From NCBI RefSeq assembly GCF_020404845.1, contig NZ_JAIOJZ010000033.1, forward strand, positions 1-64,000: 64,000 nt of DNA, read 5' to 3'. How positions within the stretch are numbered: position 1 is the first letter of the stretch; the number at the start of each line of letters is the position of its first letter. Under the pieces are notes generated by a model. It was not told where the DNA came from and made no database searches. It saw only the letters and a program-made list of their open reading frames with translations. Shown piece after piece: positions 46,059-55,335 of this stretch. Origin of the DNA: Streptomyces hyderabadensis (GTDB lineage: Bacteria; Actinomycetota; Actinomycetes; Streptomycetales; Streptomycetaceae). Made by a program: the position numbers and the translations under genes.

Positions 46059-46958
46059 CTACGACCAGCTCTGGCCGGTCAGCAGCTCGTACGCCTCCAC
46101 GTACTTGGCGCGGGTGGCGTCCACGACCCGCTGCGGCAGCGCCGGCGGGGGCTGCTCGCTCTTCCGGTCCCAGCCGGACTCGGCCGAGGTCAGCCAGTCC
46201 CGCACGAACTGCTTGTCGTACGAGGGCTGCGCGCGGCCCGGCTGCCACTGGTCGGCCGGCCAGAAGCGGGAGGAGTCCGGGGTGAGGACCTCGTCGGCGA
46301 GGACCAGGTCGTCCCCGTCGAAGCCGAACTCGAACTTGGTGTCCGCGAGGACGATGCCGCGCTCGCGGGCGATGTCCCGGGCGCGGGAGTAGACGGCGAG
46401 GGTCGCCTGGCGCAGGGCGGCGGCGGTGTCGGCGCCGACCTGGCGGGCGACCTCCTCGTAGGAGACGTTCTCGTCGTGCTCGCCGACCTCGGCCTTGGTG
46501 GCCGGGGTGAAGATCGGGGCGGGCAGCTCCGAGCCGTCCACGAGACCCTCGGGGAGGGCGAGGCCGCACACGGTGCGGGACTGGTCGTACTCCACCAGGC
46601 CGGAGCCGGTGAGGTAGCCGCGGGCCACGCACTCCACCGGGACCATCCGCAGCGACTTGCAGACCAGCGCGCGGCCCTCCCAGTCGGCGGGGGCGCCGGG
46701 GGGCAGCTCGGTGCTCAGCACGTGGTTGGGGGCCAGGTCGGCGAGCTGCTCGAACCACCACAGGGAGAGCTGGGTGAGGACCCGGCCCTTGTCGGGGATC
46801 TCGGTCGGCAGCACCCAGTCGTAGGCGGAGATGCGGTCGCTGGCGACCATCACGAGGTCGCCCGCCTCGTTCCGGTACAGCTCGCGCACCTTGCCGGTGT
46901 GCAGGTGCACCAGACCCGGAACCTGGATCGGTTCGGGCTTTTCAACGAATCCGGACAC
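46059..46958 (-). CDS. purC: SAICAR synthetase
   Basis: Predicted 299 residues. PurC joins aspartate to CAIR with ATP. Signatures: VHLHTGKVRELYR (glycine-rich loop), VMVASDRISAYDWVLPTEIPDKG (in two pieces), VECVARGYLTGSG, and LADTKFEFGFDGDDLVLADEVLTPDSSRF (in pieces). The GTG start has GGGAGGAA close by. It is a single gene, separated from the other purine genes by the tRNA/ABC block. Confidence 0.96.
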   Translation of the reverse strand: MSGFVEKPEPIQVPGLVHLHTGKVRELYRNEAGDLVMVASDRISAYDWVLPTEIPDKGRVLTQLSLWWFEQLADLAPNHVLSTELPPGAPADWEGRALVCKSLRMVPVECVARGYLTGSGLVEYDQSRTVCGLALPEGLVDGSELPAPIFTPATKAEVGEHDENVSYEEVARQVGADTAAALRQATLAVYSRARDIARERGIVLADTKFEFGFDGDDLVLADEVLTPDSSRFWPADQWQPGRAQPSYDKQFVRDWLTSAESGWDRKSEQPPPALPQRVVDATRAKYVEAYELLTGQSWS

Positions 46959-47056
46959 GGTTCCTCCCCGTGGTTCTGAACAATACGTCGATTGTCCCGC
47001 ACGTCGGGGGGAGGGTGACGGGCGGGGCAGTGGGCGGGGCGGCGAGGGCGCGCGGC

Positions 47057-48532
47057 TCAGTCCCGTTTGCAGATGCGGTCGAGGAGGTTGGCGGTGGCGC
47101 GCTGGATGCGCGGGTCGACGTGGCCGGGGCGGTCCAGGGCCGGGGACCACGCGAACGTGCCGGACGCGAAGACCCAGGCGCCCGACGGGGCCCGGTACAG
47201 CGACGTCTCCTGGTGGCGCCGGACGCCGTCCACGTCGGCGTACGGGGAGTGGGCGAGCAGCACCCGCTCGTCGTGCTCGGGCAGCGCGGTGCGCGGGAAG
47301 TAGCGGTCGGCCTCGCCCGCCACCAGATCCTCGATCTCGTCGCCCTCGTGCGCCCCGGTGGCCTCCCAGAGCCAGTGACCGGCGTTGCGGACGATCATCG
47401 GGTGCGGTTCGGGGACGCGGCCGGCGTACTGGATGCCGAGCAGTTGCTGCTCCGGGCGGTCGATCTCCCGCCACAGCGCGGGGCGGCCGGGTCCCTTGCG
47501 TTTGCGGCAGGTCAGCAGCCGGTCGGGGGCGCCGGACGGGGAGGGGGCCAGCTCGACCTGCCAGTACATGGTGTTGGCGGAGAGGAAGACCAGGGAGGTG
47601 CCCCGGTCGCGGGCGAGTTCCGCGGTGCGGCGCATCGGGACGGACCAGTACTCGTCGTGGCCCGGGAAGACCAGGCCCCGGTAGCGGGCCGGGTCGACGC
47701 GGCCGGAGTGCAGGTCGCGGGCGTCGGCGTAGGCGAGGTCGTAGCCGTAGCGCTCGGCGAAGCGGATGAAGTCGTAGGCGTGGCCGACGTGCAGGGGCAG
47801 TCCGGCGCCCGCGTAGGGGCGGTCGAAGGAGACGGTCGTCGCGGCGTCCGCCTCGCCGAGCAGCCGGCCCTCCTCGTCCCAGGCGTGGTAGAGGCTGGCA
47901 CCGGTGCGGCCGTCCTCCGGGTAGAGGTTGTACGCCTGCCAGGTCACGTCCGGCAGGAGGAGGAGCAGGTCGGCCGGGTGGTCGTCGCGGACCGTGAAGG
48001 GGATGTGGGAGCGGTAGCCGTCGGCGGTGGTGAGGACGGCGACGTACGCGCCGACGTTCCAGTACGACGGGATCTGCAGCCGCCAGGACAGCCACCAGTG
48101 GTGGCAGGAGACGGTGCGGTCGGCGGCGAGCGGCGGGGGCTGGACGATGCCGGACAGGCGGGGACTGGTGGTGATCTTGGCGGCGCCGTCACCGCCGTAG
48201 TGCCCGATCCGGTAGACGTCGACGCCGAACTCCTGGGGCGGGTCGACGGTGATGTGGAAGTCGATGGCCTCACCCGGGGCGGCGGCCCCCGTCGCGGTGA
48301 AGCCCTTGATCTGACGGCGGACGTCGTCGGCGGCGCGGGGGCCGCCGCCGGAGCCGGTACGGGTGCCGGTGCCGGTGCGGTCCTGGTCCGCGTACCAGGC
48401 GACTACCTGGCCGGTGTCGCCGAAGTACGTCTCGCCGCCGCGCAGCCAGGGGACGGGCCCCTGCCCGAAGGGGTCCGTCACGGCGTGCGCGAGTGCTCCC
48501 GACTCCCAACGGCGGATCTGCTCGGGCCCCAT
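47057..48532 (-). CDS. N,N-dimethylformamidase-beta-like protein
   Basis: Predicted 491 residues without a signal peptide. It matches the large-subunit domain of N,N-dimethylformamidase: VYRIGHYGGDGAAKI, SCHHWWLSWRLQIPSYWNVGAYVA, LLPDVTWQAYNLY, VFPGHDEYWSVPMRR, and LSANTMYWQVEL. In DMFase a mononuclear iron is held by two Tyr and one Glu; the conserved Tyr/Glu clusters here are compatible. The small alpha subunit is not encoded nearby. GGAGGGGA lies 7 nt before the ATG. The substrate is unknown, probably an amide. Confidence 0.78.
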   Translation of the reverse strand: MGPEQIRRWESGALAHAVTDPFGQGPVPWLRGGETYFGDTGQVVAWYADQDRTGTGTRTGSGGGPRAADDVRRQIKGFTATGAAAPGEAIDFHITVDPPQEFGVDVYRIGHYGGDGAAKITTSPRLSGIVQPPPLAADRTVSCHHWWLSWRLQIPSYWNVGAYVAVLTTADGYRSHIPFTVRDDHPADLLLLLPDVTWQAYNLYPEDGRTGASLYHAWDEEGRLLGEADAATTVSFDRPYAGAGLPLHVGHAYDFIRFAERYGYDLAYADARDLHSGRVDPARYRGLVFPGHDEYWSVPMRRTAELARDRGTSLVFLSANTMYWQVELAPSPSGAPDRLLTCRKRKGPGRPALWREIDRPEQQLLGIQYAGRVPEPHPMIVRNAGHWLWEATGAHEGDEIEDLVAGEADRYFPRTALPEHDERVLLAHSPYADVDGVRRHQETSLYRAPSGAWVFASGTFAWSPALDRPGHVDPRIQRATANLLDRICKRD

Positions 48533-48767
48533 GGGACAGTCCCCTCCCTCGTGCCCCCGTGGTCGTGCGTATGACGAACGCCTTTGCCATGTGCGCGATC
48601 GGTCCCAGCACATCACATTTCGCACGCGGGCTGTCACTGTTCGTTGCGAACTGGCCGAAAGTGGAACGGGAGGGTCCGGATTCGCCGGGCCCAGCGCTCA
48701 CGGGGTGCACGGGGCGCCGGGAACGGACGGGCCCGACGGGGCGTACGGGCGGACGGGGCGCTCCGGT

Positions 48768-50999
48768 TCAGACCAGGCGCACCGGCTTCTCCGGTCGTAT
48801 GCCGAGGTCGGTCATCCAGGCGCGCAGCGGGCCCGGGTCGCCGGTCTCGACGAGGCTGAGCACGCAGGGCGCCAGGTCCGTGGTGCGGGCACCGTCGAGC
48901 AGGAGCGACGGCCCGTCGAGCCAGTCGAGGGCGGGGGCCGCGCCGGCGGTGTCCATCGCCGCGCAGCACACCATCGCCGTGATGTGCGCGGTGAGGATCT
49001 CGCGCCCGGTGCGCGGCGGCTGCAACGGCAGCAGGGGAAGCGCACGGTCGTCCCAAAGGGCGGCGTCGGGGCCGGCGGCCGGCCCCGGGGCGGAGGACGG
49101 CGGCCGCACTCCGGCGGGCCGCGCCGCGGCCTCCTCACGGGCCAGCTGAGCACTGAGCCCGGCGGCCAGGGCGGCACCCCGGGCCGTGGTACCGACGAGG
49201 TCGTCCTCGTCGTCGACGACGGCGGTGGTGGCGGCGGTCGCGGTCGCGGTGGTTGCGGCGGTGGTGCGGTCGTCGTAGGGGGAACGGGGAGCGTCGTCGT
49301 GATCGCCCGACGGCAGGTCCGAGGCATGCTGGTCGCCGGACGGCAGACGCGCGGCGCCCTGGTCGCCCGACGGCAGACGCGCGGCGTCCTGGTCGTCGGA
49401 CGGCAGACGCGCGGCGTCCTGGTCGCCCGACGGCAGACGCGCGGCGTCCTGGTCGCCCGACGGCAGACGCGCGGCGTCCTGGTCGCCGGACGGCAGACGC
49501 GCGGCGTCCTGGTCACCCGACGGCAGACGCGCGGCGTCCTGGTCGCCGGACGGCAGACGCGCGGCGTCGTGGTCACCCGACCGCAGACCCGAGGCGTGCT
49601 GGTCGTCGGACGGCGGACGCGGGGCGTCGGTGGAGGGGGGCCGGTCGCTTCCGGGCTGGGTCTCGGCGTCGGTTGCGGCGGTGCGGGGGGCGGGGCTCGC
49701 GGCGACCGGGGTCGTGAGGTGGTCCAGGACGCGGGCCAGGGTCGGGCCCTCCGTGCCCGGCGCGGCGCCCTCCGCGGCGCGACGAACGCCCAGGGTGTCC
49801 AGCACTCGGTGCAGGCGGGCCGCGTCCGTGCGCCAGGTCCGGTCGACGACCTCCTCGGGATACTCCTCCCACCCGACCGGCGACCAGTCCGGACCGGTCT
49901 CGGCGGGTCCGCCGTGGAAGAGGCGCGCGGCGAGGAGCGAGACCGCCTCGTCCATCACCCCGGGCTCCTCCAGCAGGTCGCAGGCGGGACGCTCCCCCAG
50001 TCGGGAGGCGAACCCCTCGGCCAGCCGGTCCCGGCGGGACAGCTCGGTGAGGGCGGCGACGACCCCGACGTCCAGGCGCGAGGGCCAGCGGCCCATCCGC
50101 CAGGCGGGCAGCGCCACCCGGGTCAGCAGCCGGTCCCAGCCCGCGTAGGCGAGCCCGACCTGCTCCTGGGCGACGATCCGCAGGCCGTAGTCCACAGCCT
50201 GTGCACGCTCGGCGGCCGCGGCCGCGACCCCGCGCTCCATCTCGGCCGCGTGCCCCCGGCAACTGCGCAGCAGCAGCCGGGACGCCCAGCCGAGGCCCGC
50301 GCACGCCACCCGGGACAGGGGGTCGCGCCGGCCCGCCGAGGCCACCGCCACGGCGGCGTCCAGACCCCGTATGAAACGCCGGGCCGCGGCTATGTCGGGG
50401 TGCGCCGAGGGCCCCGTACCGGCGACGACCGGGGCGAGGACGGCGCGCAGCTCGCCCACCCGCATCCACCACAGGAACGGTGAGCCGATGACCAGGACGG
50501 GCGCGGCGACGCTCCGGCGGTGGGCTGGTCCGCCCGGCCCGGCCAGGTCGTCGTGGTGGTGCTGCTCCACGGGCGGCGGGCCGTGCGCCGGGTGGGTGCG
50601 GTCCTCCAGCCAGCTGTCGCAGTCCGGGGTGAGCGCTATCGCGGAGGGAGCGGGGACGTCGAGCCGGTCGGCCAGGTCACGCACCATCCGGTAGAGATCC
50701 GGCGCCGACTCCTCGGCGACCGTGACCGTGGGTGTCATGGCGGGCCGGGAGCGGGCCACGACCAGGGCGACCCCGGCGGCGGCCAGCAGCACGAACAGCG
50801 CGAGGACGGACACGACCCAGCGCAGAACGTCCCAGCCACCGCCCGCCAGGCGCCCGGTGGAGCCGCCGACGAGGAGGATCACGGCGGCGGCAGCCGGCAG
50901 CAGGGCCACGGCCAGTGCGCGGCTGCGCACCCGCAGTACCGCCAGCGCCCGGGAACGCGCGGCCTGAGCGCCCATCTCCACACCACCGATACCGGTCAC
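48768..50999 (-). CDS. Membrane protein with degenerate M48-like core and decapeptide repeats
   Basis: Predicted 743 residues. Two membrane helices near residues 28-45 and 60-82 precede a domain resembling M48/HtpX peptidases (DRLDVPAPSAIALTPDCDSW, then SPFLWWMRVGELRAVLAPVVAG). The zinc motif HExxH expected at that point is replaced by APVVAG, so it is probably inactive. After a helical region comes a linker of 11 near-identical decapeptides (SGDQDAARLP, residues about 455-565), and then a conserved C-terminal domain. The GTG start has GAGG 7 nt upstream. Confidence 0.75.
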   Translation of the reverse strand: MTGIGGVEMGAQAARSRALAVLRVRSRALAVALLPAAAAVILLVGGSTGRLAGGGWDVLRWVVSVLALFVLLAAAGVALVVARSRPAMTPTVTVAEESAPDLYRMVRDLADRLDVPAPSAIALTPDCDSWLEDRTHPAHGPPPVEQHHHDDLAGPGGPAHRRSVAAPVLVIGSPFLWWMRVGELRAVLAPVVAGTGPSAHPDIAAARRFIRGLDAAVAVASAGRRDPLSRVACAGLGWASRLLLRSCRGHAAEMERGVAAAAAERAQAVDYGLRIVAQEQVGLAYAGWDRLLTRVALPAWRMGRWPSRLDVGVVAALTELSRRDRLAEGFASRLGERPACDLLEEPGVMDEAVSLLAARLFHGGPAETGPDWSPVGWEEYPEEVVDRTWRTDAARLHRVLDTLGVRRAAEGAAPGTEGPTLARVLDHLTTPVAASPAPRTAATDAETQPGSDRPPSTDAPRPPSDDQHASGLRSGDHDAARLPSGDQDAARLPSGDQDAARLPSGDQDAARLPSGDQDAARLPSGDQDAARLPSDDQDAARLPSGDQGAARLPSGDQHASDLPSGDHDDAPRSPYDDRTTAATTATATAATTAVVDDEDDLVGTTARGAALAAGLSAQLAREEAAARPAGVRPPSSAPGPAAGPDAALWDDRALPLLPLQPPRTGREILTAHITAMVCCAAMDTAGAAPALDWLDGPSLLLDGARTTDLAPCVLSLVETGDPGPLRAWMTDLGIRPEKPVRLV
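49304..49633. repeat. Eleven tandem 30-bp units (coding)
   Basis: Eleven consecutive 30-bp units follow the pattern CGCCCGACGGCAGACGCGCG plus GCGTCCTGGT. The seven or eight inner units are nearly identical and the outer ones diverged, as in a repeat that expands from within. Each unit encodes one SGDQDAARLP decapeptide, so unit number can change without breaking frame. Confidence 0.95.
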
Positions 51000-51307
51000 G
51001 GCCGGACCTCACCCCCTCATCGCCGTCCTGCCTGTCCTGAACCGTCCTGCTGCTCTGCTGCTCTTCGGGTCGTGCTCACTCCACCCACTGTGGCACCCGG
51101 CACTGACATCGCAATGCCGGTGGGCCAAGTGCCGGAATGCTTGCGCGGCACCATAGTTGGGGCCCTCGCCCCCGTCAGCCGTATGGCCCATCGGTCACCC
51201 GATGGAATGGCTTTGGGGAAAGGTGGAGACGGACAGCAAAGGTCAGGCCCCGACTCCTGGGACGGAGCCGGGGCCTGTCGGGTTCGGTGACCTGGGGGGC
51301 GGAGGGG
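51000..51307. other. Intergenic region holding the purD terminator
   Basis: This 308-bp gap lies between the membrane-protein start and the purD stop. It contains the purD terminator (listed separately) and no supportable gene; the rest should hold the promoter of the membrane-protein gene. Confidence 0.4.
51244..51277 (-). terminator. Terminator of purD
   Basis: CAGGCCCCG-A-CTC pairs with GAG-C-CGGGGCCTG (one mismatch) about 30 nt after the purD stop. Confidence 0.72.
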
Positions 51308-52558
51308 TTACGCGCCCGCCGCCTTCGCCGCGATGTCGGTGCGGTGCTGTGAGCCGTCGAGGCCGATGCGGGCGACGGCCCGGTAGGCGCGGTCGCGGGC
51401 CTCGGTGAGGTCGGCACCGGTGGCCGTGACGGACAGGACGCGGCCACCGGCGCTGACGACGGCGTCGCCCTCGGCGCGGGTGCCGGCGTGCAGGACGTAG
51501 GCGTGCGGGGCGTCCTCGGCGGCGACCGCGTCGAGGCCGGTGATCGGGTCGCCGGTGCGCGGGGTGCCGGGGTAGTTGTGCGAGGCGACGACCACGGTGA
51601 CGGCCGCCTCGTCGCTCCAGCGCAGGGGTTCGAGGTCGGCGAGGTTCCCGGTGGCGGCGGCCATCAGCAGCCCCGCGAGCGGGGTCTTCAGGCGGGCCAG
51701 CACGACCTGGGTCTCGGGGTCGCCGAAGCGGGCGTTGAACTCGATCACGCGCACACCGCGCGAGGTGATCGCGAGCCCGGCGTACAGCAGCCCGGAGAAC
51801 GGCGTGCCGCGCCGGCGCATCTCGTCCACGGTCGGCTGGAGCACGCTCTGCACGACCTCGTCGACCAGCTTCGGGTCGGCCCAGGGCAGCGGCGAGTAGG
51901 CGCCCATGCCGCCGGTGTTCGGGCCCTCGTCGCCGTCGAGGGCGCGCTTGAAGTCCTGGGCGGGCTGGAGCGGCCGTACGTTCTCGCCGTCGGTGACGGC
52001 GAAGAGGGAGACCTCGGGGCCGTCCAGGAACTCCTCGATGACGACGCGCTCGCAGGCGTTCGCGTGCGCGCGGGCCGCCTCCACGTCGTCCGTGACGACG
52101 ACGCCCTTGCCCGCGGCCAGCCCGTCGTCCTTGACGACGTAGGGCGCGCCGAAGGCGGCGAGGGCCGCGTCGACCTCGGCGGGGTTCGTGCAGACGTAGG
52201 AACGGGCCGTGGGCACGCCCGCACCGGCCATCACGTCCTTGGCGAAGGCCTTGGAGCCCTCCAGCCGGGCGGCCTCCGCCGACGGGCCGAAGACCGGGAT
52301 GCCCGCCTCGCGGACGGCGTCGGCGACCCCGGCGACCAGGGGCGCCTCGGGTCCCACGACGACCAGCTCGGCGCCGAGCCGGGTGGCCAGCGCGGTGACG
52401 GCCGCGCCGTCGAGGGCGTCGACCTGGTGCAGTTCGGCGACCTCGGCGATACCGGCGTTGCCGGGTGCGCAGTGCAGCGCGGTGACGTCGGGGTCGAGGG
52501 ACAGGGAACGGCACAGGGCGTGTTCGCGGGCGCCGCCGCCGATGACAAGGACCTTCAC
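51308..52558 (-). CDS. purD: Phosphoribosylamine-glycine ligase
   Basis: Predicted 416 residues. PurD couples glycine to phosphoribosylamine with ATP in the second purine step. It opens MKVLVIGGGAREHALCRSL. The ATP-grasp region includes APYVVKDDGLAAGKGVVV and GPEVSLFAVTDG, with GDEGPNTGGMGAYSP and VIEFNARFGDPETQVVL completing the active site. ATG start. It is separate from the other purine genes and lies downstream of dnaX. Confidence 0.96.
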   Translation of the reverse strand: MKVLVIGGGAREHALCRSLSLDPDVTALHCAPGNAGIAEVAELHQVDALDGAAVTALATRLGAELVVVGPEAPLVAGVADAVREAGIPVFGPSAEAARLEGSKAFAKDVMAGAGVPTARSYVCTNPAEVDAALAAFGAPYVVKDDGLAAGKGVVVTDDVEAARAHANACERVVIEEFLDGPEVSLFAVTDGENVRPLQPAQDFKRALDGDEGPNTGGMGAYSPLPWADPKLVDEVVQSVLQPTVDEMRRRGTPFSGLLYAGLAITSRGVRVIEFNARFGDPETQVVLARLKTPLAGLLMAAATGNLADLEPLRWSDEAAVTVVVASHNYPGTPRTGDPITGLDAVAAEDAPHAYVLHAGTRAEGDAVVSAGGRVLSVTATGADLTEARDRAYRAVARIGLDGSQHRTDIAAKAAGA

Positions 52559-52669
52559 GGGATGCAGCCTAATGGGAACGGGCCGGTGCGGTTTGTGCGG
52601 GCTTCCGAAGGGACGGGGCGCGGAGGCTTGTACCTTCCTCCAGATACGGTTCCTCCGTGCCCGGCGGGG

Positions 52670-54970
52670 CTACTCGTTCGCGATCTCCTCGACCACCGTG
52701 GCGCCCAGCTCGCGCACCAGCAGCTCCTTGCCGGACAGGGCCGACTCGTCGAGGTCCGGGTCGTCGTCCTCGGGGATGTCGTCCTCCGGGGAGACCGGGG
52801 GCGGCTCGGGCGCCGAGGGCCGGGGTGCGGGGGCGGGCGCCGGGGCCGGTGCGGGGGCCTGGGGCGGCGCGGCGGGCGTGGCCGCGGGCGACGACGGCCG
52901 CGGAGCGGGCGCGCCCCCGCCGAAGCCTCCTCCGCCGCCGAAGCCGCCGCCCCCGGATCCGCCGAAGCCGCCGGAGGGGTCGACGACCGCGTCGATCTTC
53001 CACTGCACGTTGAACTGCTCGGCCAGGGCCTGCCGCAGCACGTCCTCGCTGCCGCTGCTCACGAAGTTGTCGCGGGCGCCGGCGTTGACGAAGCCGAGCT
53101 GCAGGGAGGTGCCGTCGAAGCCGGTGACCTGGGCGTTCTGGCTGAGCAGGATCCAGGTGAACCGGCGGCGGTTCTTGACGGCTTCCAGGATGTTGGGCCA
53201 GAGCGAGCGGGGGTCGACCCCGGAAGCACCCGGCGACGGAGCGGCGGGGGCGGGAGCAGGAGCAGGAGCGGCCGCCGCGGGAGCCGGAGCCGAGGCGGGG
53301 CCCGCGCCGGGTCCGGCGGAGGGGCCGGGGGCTGCTGGTGTCCGGGGCTGTCCACCGCCCGCCGGGGCCGCCGTGGGCCACCCGCCGGGACGGCGCCCGC
53401 CACCCGCGGGGGCCGCGGTCGGCCAGGCACCGGGCGCGGGCGCCGAGCCGGGGGCGGCGGCGGGCGGCGGTGTGGGAGGTGAGGGAGCGGCGGGCTCGGG
53501 AGCGGCGGAAGAAGGCGCGGCCTGCGGGTGCCCACCGTCGGCGGGCGACCCACCCGGATCGGATGCGTAACCGGACCCGGACCCGGAACCGGAACCGGAC
53601 CCGCCGGTGCCACCGGCAGCAGCAGCCGCGTCGGTGTGCGGGCCACCGCCCGGCGCACCGGCGCCCTGCCCCCGTACCGCCGCACGGGCCGCGGCGGGCC
53701 CGCCGCCCGGCGGGACCGGAGCCGCGGCGGGCGCCGCGCCCCCCGCACCGGCGTGCGCCTCGGGCCCGGGCACGTACCCCATGGCGGGCGCCCCCGCACC
53801 GGCCGAGAACTGCACCCCGCGCTCGATCCGGTCCAGCCGGGCCATCACGGACCGCTCGTCGCCGTACGCGGCGGGCAGCAGCACGCGCGCGCAGATCAGC
53901 TCCAGCTGGAGACGCGGCGAGTGGGCGCCGCGCATCTCGGTGAGCCCCTCGTTGACGATGTCGGCGGCGCGGCTCAGCTCTGCGGAGCCGAAGGACCGCG
54001 CCTGGGCCTGCATCCGTTCGACGACGTCGGCGGGGGCGTCGATGAGCCCCTTCTCCGCGGCGTCCGGCACGGCGGCGAGGATGAGGAGGTCACGGAGGCG
54101 CTCCAGCAGGTCGGTGACGAAGCGCCGCGGGTCGTTGCCCCCCTCGATCACGCGGTCCACGACGCCGAAGGCGGCGGAGCCGTCCCCCGAGACGAAGGAC
54201 TCGACGACGGAGTCGAGCAGCGAGCCGTCCGTGTAGCCGAGCAGGGCGGTGGTCATGTCGTACGTCACACCGTCGGCACCGGCGCCGGCGAGCAGCTGGT
54301 CCATGACGGACATGGAGTCACGCACGGACCCCGCGCCGGCCCGCACCACGAGCGGGAGCACGCCGTCCTCGACCGCGATCCCCTCGCGGCCGCACACCTC
54401 GGCGAGGTAGTCGCGCAGGGTGCCCGGGGGCACGAGCCGGAACGGGTAGTGGTGGGTCCGCGACCGGATGGTCCCGATGACCTTCTCGGGCTCGGTGGTC
54501 GCGAAGATGAACTTCAGGTGCTCCGGTGGCTCCTCGACGACCTTCAGCAGGGCGTTGAAGCCCTGCGGGGAGACCATGTGGGCCTCGTCGATGATGTAGA
54601 TCTTGTACCGGCTGGAGGCGGGTCCGAAGAAGGCCTTCTCGCGCAGGTCGCGGGCGTCGTCCACGCCACCGTGCGAGGCGGCGTCGATCTCGATGACGTC
54701 GATCGATCCCGGCCCGTTGCGCGCGAGGTCGCGGCAGGACTGGCACTCGCCGCACGGGGTCGGCGTGGGGCCCTGCTCGCAGTTCAGACAGCGGGCCAGG
54801 ATCCGGGCGCTGGTCGTCTTGCCGCAGCCGCGCGGACCGCTGAACAGGTACGCGTGATTGACCCGGTTGTTCCGCAGCGCCTGCTGCAGCGGGTCGGTGA
54901 CATGCCCCTGCCCGATGACCTCGGCGAAGGACTCCGGGCGGTAACGGCGGTAGAGCGCGAGAGACGACAC
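52670..54970 (-). CDS. dnaX: DNA polymerase III subunit gamma/tau
   Basis: Predicted 766 residues. DnaX is the ATPase core of the replication clamp loader. It starts SSLALYRRYRPESFAEVIGQ; Walker A is GPRGCGKTTSAR, and the zinc module is CLNCEQGPTPTPCGECQSC. IIDEAHMVS and GSVRDSMSVMDQLLAG (sensor region) follow. Residues about 400-590 are a Pro/Ala/Gly-rich linker containing GSGSGSGSG. The tau-like domain (RSLWPNILEAVKNRRRFTWILL) follows, with another low-complexity tail. The GTG start lacks a clear ribosome site, so the mRNA may be leaderless. Confidence 0.95.
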   Translation of the reverse strand: MSSLALYRRYRPESFAEVIGQGHVTDPLQQALRNNRVNHAYLFSGPRGCGKTTSARILARCLNCEQGPTPTPCGECQSCRDLARNGPGSIDVIEIDAASHGGVDDARDLREKAFFGPASSRYKIYIIDEAHMVSPQGFNALLKVVEEPPEHLKFIFATTEPEKVIGTIRSRTHHYPFRLVPPGTLRDYLAEVCGREGIAVEDGVLPLVVRAGAGSVRDSMSVMDQLLAGAGADGVTYDMTTALLGYTDGSLLDSVVESFVSGDGSAAFGVVDRVIEGGNDPRRFVTDLLERLRDLLILAAVPDAAEKGLIDAPADVVERMQAQARSFGSAELSRAADIVNEGLTEMRGAHSPRLQLELICARVLLPAAYGDERSVMARLDRIERGVQFSAGAGAPAMGYVPGPEAHAGAGGAAPAAAPVPPGGGPAAARAAVRGQGAGAPGGGPHTDAAAAAGGTGGSGSGSGSGSGYASDPGGSPADGGHPQAAPSSAAPEPAAPSPPTPPPAAAPGSAPAPGAWPTAAPAGGGRRPGGWPTAAPAGGGQPRTPAAPGPSAGPGAGPASAPAPAAAAPAPAPAPAAPSPGASGVDPRSLWPNILEAVKNRRRFTWILLSQNAQVTGFDGTSLQLGFVNAGARDNFVSSGSEDVLRQALAEQFNVQWKIDAVVDPSGGFGGSGGGGFGGGGGFGGGAPAPRPSSPAATPAAPPQAPAPAPAPAPAPRPSAPEPPPVSPEDDIPEDDDPDLDESALSGKELLVRELGATVVEEIANE

Positions 54971-55019
54971 GCATACGAGGTTATAGGCGCCCACCGACAA
55001 CCGGACCGCCCGCAAAGGA

Positions 55020-55112
55020 GACGCCCCCCACGCACCCGCCAGAGCCGACCTACCCTTGCTGCCTTCCGGCCCTGGGGGAGTTCAGTCAGATAGCGCCGCG
55101 TGAGGGGCTGGG
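55020..55112 (-). ncRNA. ffs: Signal recognition particle RNA (4.5S-like)
   Basis: On the minus strand the apical SRP motif is present as CAGGGCCGGAAGGCAGCAAGGG, written here in two parts: CAGGGCCGGAAGG, then CAGCAAGGG. GCCCCTCACGC (about 55108-55098) pairs with GCGTGGGGGGC (55033-55023) to close a single long hairpin of about 90 nt. This is the short bacterial SRP RNA, which binds Ffh for membrane targeting. Its place just upstream of dnaX is typical of actinobacteria. The ends are approximate. Confidence 0.9.
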
Positions 55113-55185
55113 CCACACGTTACCCGATGTGGGGGCCTCAGAACGAGTTCGCAAGCACTCCCCGGCGTCATGTAATGTTCTCGGC

Positions 55186-55273
55186 GGAGGATTCGCCTAG
55201 AGGCCTAGGGCGCACGCTTGGAAAGCGTGTTGGGGGCAACCCCTCACGAGTTCGAATCTCGTATCCTCCGCCA
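55186..55273 (+). tRNA. tRNA-Ser (GGA), integration target
   Basis: Class II cloverleaf: acceptor GGAGGAT/ATCCTCC, anticodon arm CACGCTTGGAAAGCGTG with GGA, a long variable arm (TTGGGGGCAACCCC), T arm CGAGTTCGAATCTCG, discriminator G and an encoded CCA. The integrase gene stops only 62 nt beyond it. The 3' half of the tRNA is therefore the likely attL core; its exact limits need the other end of the element, outside the window. Confidence 0.95.
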
Positions 55274-55292
55274 GTGCCTCACCGGGCACGAT

Positions 55293-55328
55293 GTCGAAGG
55301 GCCCTCTGGAAACAGGGGGCCCTTCGAC
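55293..55328. terminator. Terminator between tRNA-Ser and the integrase gene
   Basis: A perfect 12-bp inverted repeat (GTCGAAGGGCCC and its complement) with a 12-nt loop lies inside the element's left end, 7 nt from the convergent int stop. It can end both the tRNA and the integrase transcripts. Confidence 0.82.
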
Positions 55329-55335
55329 GTTGTCC

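Noticed and set aside
49304..49633. Possible CRISPR array (30-bp periodicity)
   Set aside because: The units are contiguous with no unique spacers, lie in frame inside a coding gene and encode a regular decapeptide. No cas genes are near.
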